NCBI GenBank assembly: GCA_002496725.1
Contig: DALI01000031.1
Span: forward strand, 1-12,581
DNA: 12,581 nucleotides
Source: Euryarchaeota archaeon UBA181
Lineage (GTDB): Archaea > Thermoplasmatota > Poseidoniia > Poseidoniales > Thalassarchaeaceae
Direction of reading: 5' to 3'
A model generated the notes under the pieces. The model worked only from the letters and a program-made list of their open reading frames with translations, searched no databases and was not told the DNA's origin. How positions within the stretch are numbered: position 1 is the first letter of the stretch; each line of letters opens with the position of its first letter. Of the stretch, positions 5,587 through 12,581 are shown one piece after another. A program made the position numbers and the translations under genes.

Positions 5587-8502
5587 GTGGGCATCGTTAC
5601 AACGTATGTGCGGGGGGTCCTCGGTGATGAATCTGGGGTAGGCGCCTCCAAAGAGGGTTTTGTGAGGCAGTCAGTTGTTAGAGATTCAGAGGGGGCCTTT
5701 TGGATTGCCAGGGAAGATTCTATCAGAGGAAAACAAAGATTCTCTCTTGTAAATGATGACTCTCAAGGAAGATCTGAGAATAAGGATAATTATCTAGATT
5801 TGAAAGAGCTTTCCAGATGGTGTCGTTCCGCTGGTTCTCCGTTTGAGATTTGTTCCGAGCTGTCTTTCAAATATCTCCATGGAGAGATTTGCCGTACAGC
5901 TGGAACAAACAGAAGCATGAGTGTGGAATTGATGGCCCATCAGCTCAGGGCCCTAGCAATCTTTGAGGGGGCTTCTAGGAGGGAAGGGATTCTGATAGCA
6001 GATGAGGTTGGGACAGGGAAGACGTATTCAGCGGGACATATTCTTCGACATGGTTTATTTCATGGAAAAATATCTCGTGCTATTGTTCTTTGTCCCGCCG
6101 CAGTAGCCGATAAATGGAAGGGGGTACTCTACAGGGGGTTTGGAATAAGATGTGGCAAGGCCTCGACTGGAGGTACGTTGAAGAGATGGCTCGAGGGAGA
6201 TGACAACGGTTTTGAGGTGTATATATCGTCATATGATAAGGGCAGAGAAATAATCGATTCCCTGGAGGAGTCAATGCTCTCAGGGGACATTAAGGGCGTT
6301 GACCTTGTAATTTTTGACGAGATACACAATTTGATTGGCCTTCAGGAAGATATCATTGTAAGGAGGAGACTGGCTGATGTCATTTCTTCAGTATCATCGT
6401 CGAGAGTGGGTCTGACGGCCACTCCAGTTTGGAATGATACAGACAATCTGGAAGATATCTCTCAAATCATACGTCCTTGGGTTACAGAGAATAGTGAATT
6501 TAGCGATACACTGGAATGGCATAGTGTAGTAGTTGAAGCAAATAATATCCTCTCAAGAGAGGAGTTTGATGGTGAAGCCTGGTCAAGATGCCTCAGACGC
6601 TTAGCACCGGCCATCGATAATTTGGAATTGATTAACAGATGCAATAATGTAGACGAAATATCACTTTCAGAACGAGCATCGCTTGCTGCTGAATTAGCAA
6701 ACAATTCCCCGTTTGCTAGCTGGATTACAAGGACCCGTCTATCTGATATCTCTGGCTCACTTGCAAGACGTTACGTTCCGCCTGCGGATATAGTAACACC
6801 ATCAGATATATCTGAGGAAATATACGATCCTGTAAATGAAATTATGACCAGACGTGAATCCGAAAAATCGGCTATCGAGAAAATTGAAGGTATTCTTTCT
6901 AAGGGTCAACATAAACTTCAGCTATCCTCTTCTCCTATCTCATTCCACAGTCATTTGAGGCGAATCTTGGATTCGGGTGGTATCGCAGAAAGTTCTCGTG
7001 AACAGGCTTTGAAACTAGCTATGTTTCTGTCGAACTACAAGCTCGGATCTAAGGAAAAGAGGTTGGTTGAAGTGCTTACTGAACTCAAAGAAAACGGTAG
7101 GAGAGGAGTTGTGATTTTTACCAGATGGAGGCCTACCTTCGACCGACTTACGAGTAGTACACTGGGCCTTGAAGAGAGAATACCTGGTTTGAGGCTCTAC
7201 TCTGCGAGCTACTCTAATGATGAGTTGAGAAATTCAGAGGTAGCGGCATTCAAAAACTTTGATGCGGATGGGTTTCCTGTTCTTGTGGCTACTAGAAAAA
7301 TGCAAGAAGGGATTGACCTTCAACAGAGTGCTGACTCTATTATCCACTATGATCTTCCGACGAACCCACAGGAAGTCGAGCAACGAATTGGTAGAGTGGA
7401 TAGAATAGGGCAGAAGTCTGAGATAGTAGAGGTAAGGTATATTCTCTCAGAAGGCAAGGCGGATCACCGGAATCTCCAAGGAATGGCTACCAGAATAAAT
7501 CAGTTCGAAAGCAATGTCGGGGGGATGCGTCCGATAATGCCTGAGAGTTTTATCAGTTCTGAGATTGCTGGGGACGTGACGGATAGATGGAGGGAGGGTC
7601 TGATGAATTGGAATCTTGAGCTGGTATCGAGCTTGGATTTGAGAGGCTTCGATGAGGAGTTTTTGCCAGAGGGCCTTGATTTCATGGTCAATCCTGATTT
7701 CTCATCTCTGGCAAGGGGCGCTATGAGAACCACAATCAGTAAAATCCTTCCCAGTGATACGTCTCTTTCATATGAGTCGATATCTAATCGTCGGGGGTTG
7801 GTAAAAATATCTGTTCCGGAGGGTAACAACATCGAGCCTTTCATCCTATCTTCCGACAGTCCAGATAAAGTCAGGGAAGAAATGGAGGCCGCTTATCACC
7901 CGGGCACATCTTCATTTGATATTCGTATATCGCTTCCGGATTGGTTGCCTGTTGCAGACGAGACTAAACGTAGCTTGCTGTGCCTAGTCAGAGCCTCTTC
8001 ACCGAGAGAAGACGTGGATATTCCAATTATAGGTATTCAGAGCCTTGGCTATGACTCAGTGAGAATCTATGAAATAGTCAACAGCCAATCAGAAGTGGTG
8101 ACCACTTCAATTTTGGTGGTCGGTACCAATGATTCGACATTGACTGAGCTCCCTGAGAGACATTGGAAAAATATCGTAGTTAGATGCTCCAAAGAGGGCG
8201 TATTGATTGATAATTGGGGGAAAGATAATTTTCAATCTTCTGATATAGAGTTACTAGAAGAGCGAATGCAAAGTGAATACCAATCTTCGGTTGTTTGGGA
8301 GAAACAGAAACTCAATGCGGAAGCCAGGAGAATGTTCGCGATATCCAGTAGATTGATTGAAGAGGGAAGAGAGTTAGAAGGAGAGGATTTTCGTAACAAA
8401 GGAAATGCTCTTAGAGAGTCGGCACGGAGTTTAGCCTCCGTGACGGGTGTGAAATTAAGCCAGAGATTACTTTTGGAGGTACAAGAGGTGAGTGAAGAGT
8501 GA
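5587..8502 (+). CDS. HepA/RapA-like SNF2-family ATPase (superfamily II DNA translocase)
   Basis: A 971-residue protein expected to use ATP to translocate on or remodel DNA. RecA-like domain 1: LMAHQLRAL (115-123, Q-motif region), ADEVGTGKT (138-146, Walker A), IVLCPAAVADKW (166-177, motif Ia), DEIH (244-247, Walker B), GLTATPVWN (275-283, motif III). Domain 2: GVVIFTRWRPTF (507 onward, motif IV), VATRKMQEGIDLQ (567-579, motif V), and QRIGRVDRIGQK (599-610, motif VI with arginine fingers). Residues 625-890 are unrecognised, and about 890-960 are charged and helical, possibly coiled coil. All catalytic motifs are intact. The start is GTG 5587, directly after an in-frame TAA at 5581. It resembles helicases of multigene defence systems (for example the SNF2 subunit DrmD of DISARM), but no other DISARM gene is visible. 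Its stop overlaps the start of the giant ATPase gene, suggesting a joint complex. Confidence 0.9.
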   Translation: MGIVTTYVRGVLGDESGVGASKEGFVRQSVVRDSEGAFWIAREDSIRGKQRFSLVNDDSQGRSENKDNYLDLKELSRWCRSAGSPFEICSELSFKYLHGEICRTAGTNRSMSVELMAHQLRALAIFEGASRREGILIADEVGTGKTYSAGHILRHGLFHGKISRAIVLCPAAVADKWKGVLYRGFGIRCGKASTGGTLKRWLEGDDNGFEVYISSYDKGREIIDSLEESMLSGDIKGVDLVIFDEIHNLIGLQEDIIVRRRLADVISSVSSSRVGLTATPVWNDTDNLEDISQIIRPWVTENSEFSDTLEWHSVVVEANNILSREEFDGEAWSRCLRRLAPAIDNLELINRCNNVDEISLSERASLAAELANNSPFASWITRTRLSDISGSLARRYVPPADIVTPSDISEEIYDPVNEIMTRRESEKSAIEKIEGILSKGQHKLQLSSSPISFHSHLRRILDSGGIAESSREQALKLAMFLSNYKLGSKEKRLVEVLTELKENGRRGVVIFTRWRPTFDRLTSSTLGLEERIPGLRLYSASYSNDELRNSEVAAFKNFDADGFPVLVATRKMQEGIDLQQSADSIIHYDLPTNPQEVEQRIGRVDRIGQKSEIVEVRYILSEGKADHRNLQGMATRINQFESNVGGMRPIMPESFISSEIAGDVTDRWREGLMNWNLELVSSLDLRGFDEEFLPEGLDFMVNPDFSSLARGAMRTTISKILPSDTSLSYESISNRRGLVKISVPEGNNIEPFILSSDSPDKVREEMEAAYHPGTSSFDIRISLPDWLPVADETKRSLLCLVRASSPREDVDIPIIGIQSLGYDSVRIYEIVNSQSEVVTTSILVVGTNDSTLTELPERHWKNIVVRCSKEGVLIDNWGKDNFQSSDIELLEERMQSEYQSSVVWEKQKLNAEARRMFAISSRLIEEGRELEGEDFRNKGNALRESARSLASVTGVKLSQRLLLEVQEVSEE
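8485..8491 (+). promoter_or_regulatory. Strong ribosome-binding site of the giant GHL-ATPase gene
   Basis: GAGGTGA, a seven-base match to the complement of the 16S 3' end, ends 7 nt before the GTG at 8499. A second match, GGAGGT, lies at 8475-8480. Both sit inside the end of the SNF2 gene. They fix GTG 8499 as the start and indicate coupled translation. Confidence 0.65.
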
Positions 8503-11500
8503 CAGAAATTGACTGGGGTGGCCAGGGAACTGCTTACTTCTCTGACAGGAGAAACCAGCTGGTAAACTCAAATTCGGTAGTTGAGCCTCCGGGGGTACCG
8601 TTTCTGAAAGAGCTCATTCAGAACGCCGATGATAGGAATGCGAAGGGCGTCTACTTAATCTTCACAGAAAGTGCGTTGTACATCACAAATGATGGTGAGA
8701 CGTTCAATTACAATGGAGAGAGAGATGAGAATGAAAAATTGATTAAAGGGGATTTATTCAATCTGAACTCGGTTAAGGAGAAGATCTCTGGCTTGACCGA
8801 GGAGGGGCGAACAGGAAGACATGGGACTGGTTTTGAATTAGTATACAGAATCGGAAATATGTTCGAAATACATTGGAGAGATAGAGACTACGAGGAACGG
8901 GGAGGGAACGATGGTAGAGTCTCTCTCCGTTCCAATCCAGCTAAGCTACAAGCAGGCGGAGGCGTACAGACATGGGACCCTATCTTGGAGAAGGAAGAGA
9001 AGATAATTTGCCCGTTTGATATGGATTCCAGAAGCAAAGATATGATGGGCGTACTATTCAAGACGGAGTGGAGGACAGAGGACGATAAGGAAGCTAAATA
9101 TGGAGATTATGAAGGTCTTTTCCGGGATAGTGTATTCAGGAGCTGGACTGTTGAGTCGAAGAGAGAATACTACGATCACTGTTGCAATTATGCACCATTC
9201 GCAATACAGTTTTGTAAGTCCATAGAGAGCTTGACACTCGTATGGTGTTTTGAACAGGGCTCTAAGATTTATGAGGCTGGGAGGAGTCACTGTTATTCTA
9301 CGGAGGATTACTCTGGATTAGAGGCCGGGGACTTTGATACCGAGATGGTGACTCTTAGTGTATCAGAGGCCGAGTTTTCGATGCGGGACATTCGTGGACC
9401 CTTGGACACTAAATTGTTTGATAGAAGCCTATTGACGGGTAGTTGCGATACCATCAGGATGATGCATGGTTGGTGCTCAGTACATGGAGACACAGGTATT
9501 GAAGAGTTTGATTGTGAAGTGTTAATGGAATCTTGGAAATCTCCTTCCAATGGTGCAATACATGCCCACAATCGCTTTGAATGTCCACATTGTATTTTGG
9601 GAATCGGAGATTGGATACCAGATAGAACATCGGTTGTTCATATACACTTTCCAATAGATGACATAGGCCCAATTCTGGATAGATTCATAGACCCTAGAAA
9701 AACCCTATTGCATAGCATTCTCCCACTTGGAGTAACCACCCAAAATAGGTTTATGATAAGCGCGGATTTGTATGTTCAGGAAAACAGAAAGCAGTGCGAA
9801 AGCGATGGAGATATGAGGAAATGGAACTCTGATTGCACTAGGACTTCATTCTGGCTCCACTCAATGGTGTTCAAAGAGCTTTACAGAAAGCTTCGGTGGG
9901 ATGACGATTCTATTAGGGTCGAGGATAGGAGGTTCGGGCTTCTACAAGGCCTTCCGACAGCTATCGGAGATTGGTGGCCTACCTCGGTGGGAATTGAACA
10001 ATCGGGATTTCCATCTGAAGAGGATTTACTGGGGACTGACTCTGGAGAGTTGGGATGGGGCAAGACTGGAATTGGGTACCACCCACTGTGTGATATAGAT
10101 TGGATCATAGACTCCAAGGGATTGTCGTGCAACATTAAGGATATCGTGATACCGACAAATTCCGATGGAAAGTATGATTCCGGACTTGCGAGAGTACTGG
10201 AGATGATGGAACTAAATGTAATGACGGGATTGACATTCGAATATGTCCTATCCGGTGACCATGGCACAGCTGTCATAGAGGGGATCAAATCTCACCTAAG
10301 GAAAAGGACCGCGTTTTCATCCGCCCTCGATGAAGAGACTAAGAGAACGATTATAGAAAAGGCCGGGACAGCAGACTGGGGTGATTTACCAATCGATTCT
10401 AAGATTGCTCTAGCGAGGCTGATTTATTGGATTGACAGTGCCTTCAATGGTCCTGTATATCCGGATGACAAGGGGACGATGCGCTCAAAGACGAGTTTCA
10501 GCGTTATTCCTGAAAATCTAAGTGAGTTCAAGGAGATTCGTGGAGAGGGGCTCAAGATTCATCCTGAATTGGCGGACTTAGAAGTCGGTGAGGCTACTGT
10601 GAACGATGTTCTTAAGCAGATGGCTGAATTACAAATCTCTGGAGATGAACGTTTCAAAAAGCTAGAGCCGGGGTTCATACAAACACTTTCCAGGCTTGCT
10701 GATCAGATACTGCATCCCGATAGCAAAGCCCATCAAGACGACCTAATCAGGAATAACTTCATTCCATGCAGAGTAGGTGACAGAATCTTTCTGAGAGGAT
10801 TCCATCATAGCATCAAATGCCCGGAGTGTGATGCAATCAATCCCCCACAGGTAGGGTATGATACAGAGTGTACGAATTGTGATACAATACTACAGTGGGA
10901 TGATTTAGAGCAGAGGGTGAACAAGGATATACCTTCTGAAAGGACTGACTATCAGTTCTCCAGAACTCACATTTTCAGTCCAGATGCATTAGACGATATT
11001 TTGCCGGTTTGTGTAAAAGATAGGATTGTTACTGCTGTATCTGGGGAGCATTTCAATAATCGTCTAGTGTCAAATTCCAAAGTAGGACTGATAAGGTTCT
11101 TTGGAAAGAAGAGTGTGAAAGGAAGCCTGAAGAATATTTGGAGGAGTTCTCTTTTCGACAGAGAAGAGTTGGTAAAATGGTTGGACATGGATAATCCTAA
11201 GGATGATTTGATCGATTCAATCAGAATGGAATTCTTAATGCTGATAAAGGAACATATTGATTCTGGAGGAGGGGGCTCGTCACTTGGTGATTTGCTTAAC
11301 GAGGCCCCAATGTTCCTGGACATTGATGGAGAGTGGGGTAAAGCCAAAGATTTCGTCCTGTATATTGATGATGTCACACTCGGACTTCTGAATTCTAAAG
11401 ATGAGGGTTCTAAAATTAGAGTACCCCACCATAGTATCTTAGATGAAAATCGAGATGCCAATAAATGGATGTTAACCAAGGAGTTTGGAGGGGCAAAGGA

Positions 11501-12581
11501 GAATGTAGAATTCAGACACATCGAGAAGTCGATAAGAGGGTTGATTGGGGGGGACTTAGATGGTTTCGCCCTAAGTGAGGAAGAGAGATTTAGGAAGTTG
11601 GCCAAGATAGCTGTATATATCATCAAAAATCCTGGCATGCTAGAGGAAAAGAGTGGTTCATTCAATGAAATGAGATGGGTGCCAATCGGAAGACAAGACG
11701 GTTTTGAGGAGGATATAGATGCCCTATGTAAATGGGAGGATTTCCCCCTTCCTACAGATGAGTTCTTTCGCTATTGGGGAGATAGGAAAGAGAACCCTCA
11801 TATTACACTCAATGGGAAATTGGTGTCTCCCTTTGATTACTTTGAAGAGGATGACGTACATTGGATTCGAAAAAATATCACTGTGCAAGATGTCAAGAGC
11901 ATGGGTGCTAGAAATAGTCCAATTCCTGAAAGAATGTTTCTTTGCCTGCTGGATAGAGAGGGGGCATCTGAAGAAGATATTGAAAGTCCGATATATGACT
12001 TGATGAAAGAATTAGTTGGTGGTCCTATACCAGATATTTACAGAGAAGAGCATCTTCGTTTCTTCCACCCAGAGACGAGAGATTGGCACAAAATAGATGA
12101 CGAGCTGATTATTGTAGAGACTTTTCAAGAGGCCGAAATCTTAGTTGGAAACTGTATACCAGTCGAAGGCCTGGATAGCTCATCACAGGAATTCTTATCT
12201 GAGCTTTCTAGCTCTGATATTGATGGTTCCGTAGGCGCTAGGAGATTAATTGCGAGACTGTCGGAAAGATGGAGTGATATTCCTGATGACAAGCGGATTT
12301 TCGCGATCGATTTTCTGAAGCAGAAATGGAAGCTCTACCTGAGAGATGGGGTCGAAGACATCACAAGGATTCAAGAAGATGGTGATTTTGATATCATATT
12401 TCCCCTTGAGAACCGTGGAGTGGCCGTGAAAGATATCATATTCTCTGATAATGGAAAAATTCTCCAATTCTCAGGAAGGCCGGGAGTAGAAATTTGGAGT
12501 AGTAGATTTCTCTCTCAAAAAGAGGATCCGCTTTTGGATTTATCACGTACATCAACAGCTAAGGCTTTGTATGTTAATGGG
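8499..12581 (+). CDS. Giant Hsp90/sacsin-type GHL ATPase with two zinc clusters, 3' partial
   Basis: I read this frame codon by codon from GTG 8499 to the window edge: it is open throughout, at least 1361 residues, with the C-terminus missing. The N-terminus is a Bergerat-fold ATPase: ELIQNADD (38-45, N-box with Mg-binding Asn42 and Glu38), NDGE (64-67, G1 box) and GRTGRHGTGFE (103-113, ATP-lid glycines), the pattern of sacsin-like and Hsp90-type domains. Cys326-x2-His329 and Cys362-x2-Cys365 may form one zinc site; Cys774-x2-Cys777 with Cys791-x2-Cys794 is a clear zinc-ribbon pattern. I recognise no domain in the roughly 300-residue and 400-residue stretches between and before these, nor after residue 800; a GGGGS stretch near residue 927 looks like a flexible linker. 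The GTGA overlap with the SNF2 stop argues for a complex with that ATPase. GHL ATPases beside SNF2 helicases and nucleases are known in R-M-like islands. Function here is inferred as a defence sensor or clamp. Confidence 0.85.
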   Translation, partial: MTEIDWGGQGTAYFSDRRNQLVNSNSVVEPPGVPFLKELIQNADDRNAKGVYLIFTESALYITNDGETFNYNGERDENEKLIKGDLFNLNSVKEKISGLTEEGRTGRHGTGFELVYRIGNMFEIHWRDRDYEERGGNDGRVSLRSNPAKLQAGGGVQTWDPILEKEEKIICPFDMDSRSKDMMGVLFKTEWRTEDDKEAKYGDYEGLFRDSVFRSWTVESKREYYDHCCNYAPFAIQFCKSIESLTLVWCFEQGSKIYEAGRSHCYSTEDYSGLEAGDFDTEMVTLSVSEAEFSMRDIRGPLDTKLFDRSLLTGSCDTIRMMHGWCSVHGDTGIEEFDCEVLMESWKSPSNGAIHAHNRFECPHCILGIGDWIPDRTSVVHIHFPIDDIGPILDRFIDPRKTLLHSILPLGVTTQNRFMISADLYVQENRKQCESDGDMRKWNSDCTRTSFWLHSMVFKELYRKLRWDDDSIRVEDRRFGLLQGLPTAIGDWWPTSVGIEQSGFPSEEDLLGTDSGELGWGKTGIGYHPLCDIDWIIDSKGLSCNIKDIVIPTNSDGKYDSGLARVLEMMELNVMTGLTFEYVLSGDHGTAVIEGIKSHLRKRTAFSSALDEETKRTIIEKAGTADWGDLPIDSKIALARLIYWIDSAFNGPVYPDDKGTMRSKTSFSVIPENLSEFKEIRGEGLKIHPELADLEVGEATVNDVLKQMAELQISGDERFKKLEPGFIQTLSRLADQILHPDSKAHQDDLIRNNFIPCRVGDRIFLRGFHHSIKCPECDAINPPQVGYDTECTNCDTILQWDDLEQRVNKDIPSERTDYQFSRTHIFSPDALDDILPVCVKDRIVTAVSGEHFNNRLVSNSKVGLIRFFGKKSVKGSLKNIWRSSLFDREELVKWLDMDNPKDDLIDSIRMEFLMLIKEHIDSGGGGSSLGDLLNEAPMFLDIDGEWGKAKDFVLYIDDVTLGLLNSKDEGSKIRVPHHSILDENRDANKWMLTKEFGGAKENVEFRHIEKSIRGLIGGDLDGFALSEEERFRKLAKIAVYIIKNPGMLEEKSGSFNEMRWVPIGRQDGFEEDIDALCKWEDFPLPTDEFFRYWGDRKENPHITLNGKLVSPFDYFEEDDVHWIRKNITVQDVKSMGARNSPIPERMFLCLLDREGASEEDIESPIYDLMKELVGGPIPDIYREEHLRFFHPETRDWHKIDDELIIVETFQEAEILVGNCIPVEGLDSSSQEFLSELSSSDIDGSVGARRLIARLSERWSDIPDDKRIFAIDFLKQKWKLYLRDGVEDITRIQEDGDFDIIFPLENRGVAVKDIIFSDNGKILQFSGRPGVEIWSSRFLSQKEDPLLDLSRTSTAKALYVNG

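Noticed and set aside
7500..7844. Minus-strand open frame (114 codons) inside the SNF2 gene
   Set aside because: Lies within the intact SNF2 reading frame, has no recognisable motif or upstream signals; antisense shadow.
9881..10288. Minus-strand open frame (135 codons) inside the giant ATPase gene
   Set aside because: Ser/Pro-rich, no motif, fully antisense to a well-supported gene.
10967..11665. Long minus-strand open frame (232 codons) inside the giant ATPase gene
   Set aside because: It is Ser/Leu/Ile-rich with no motif, and the plus-strand frame is continuous, carries the ATPase and zinc motifs and has a ribosome-binding site. It is an antisense shadow.
4916..12581. A complete DISARM system
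   Set aside because: There is an SNF2 ATPase and nearby methylases, but no DrmA helicase, DrmB (DUF1998) or DrmC (phospholipase D) signature, and a GHL ATPase is not part of DISARM. Parts beyond the right edge cannot be excluded.
1..12581. CRISPR array, tRNA/rRNA genes, insertion sequences or att sites
   Set aside because: I saw no spaced direct repeats, no tRNA-like folds, no transposase or integrase motifs and no terminal inverted repeats; coding sequence fills almost the whole window.

Overview
The window is a gene-dense defence island of about 12.6 kb. It holds seven complete or near-complete protein genes plus one very large gene that runs off the right edge. I see no RNA genes, transposons, CRISPR arrays or long non-coding stretches. 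The host looks more archaeal than bacterial. Arginine is written mostly with AGA/AGG and ATA is common. Genes inside operons carry Shine-Dalgarno matches (AGGAGTTG, GGAGG, GGAGTTGAT, GAGGTGA), while the gene that opens the leftward operon has no such match but a TATA-like box centred 26 nt before its ATG, as in leaderless archaeal transcripts. A marine Thermoplasmatota-type archaeon would fit, but this is inference and cannot be settled from one window.

Left part (1-1117, + strand): a 5'-truncated Vsr mismatch endonuclease is followed closely by an unrecognised, very acidic protein. Middle part (1121-4847, - strand): a tight four-gene restriction-modification operon reads, in transcription order, BamHI/BglII-like endonuclease (D...ExE), cytosine-5 methyltransferase, Dam-type adenine methyltransferase, GIY-YIG endonuclease. 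The order R-M-M-R suggests two stacked systems, one cytosine and one adenine, with very short or overlapping junctions. Vsr, which repairs T:G mismatches left by deaminated 5-methylcytosine, fits the cytosine methyltransferase, and it lies convergent to the operon.

Right part (4916-12581, + strand): diverging from the R-M operon across a 68-nt intergenic stretch is a three-gene module. It consists of a small PD-(D/E)XK-type nuclease (IDEK motif), a 971-residue HepA/RapA-like SNF2 ATPase, and a giant protein of at least 1361 residues. The giant protein has an N-terminal Hsp90/sacsin-type (GHL) ATPase domain and two candidate zinc-binding clusters, followed by a long unrecognised region. Its start overlaps the SNF2 stop (GTGA) and has a strong ribosome-binding site.

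Working model (inference): the R-M operon provides modification and primary restriction. The divergent nuclease/SNF2/GHL-ATPase module is an ATP-driven second defence layer, perhaps a translocation-coupled nuclease system that uses the methylation marks for self/non-self discrimination. Base composition shifts sharply inside vsr and inside the dam gene, which suggests the island was assembled by repeated exchange.
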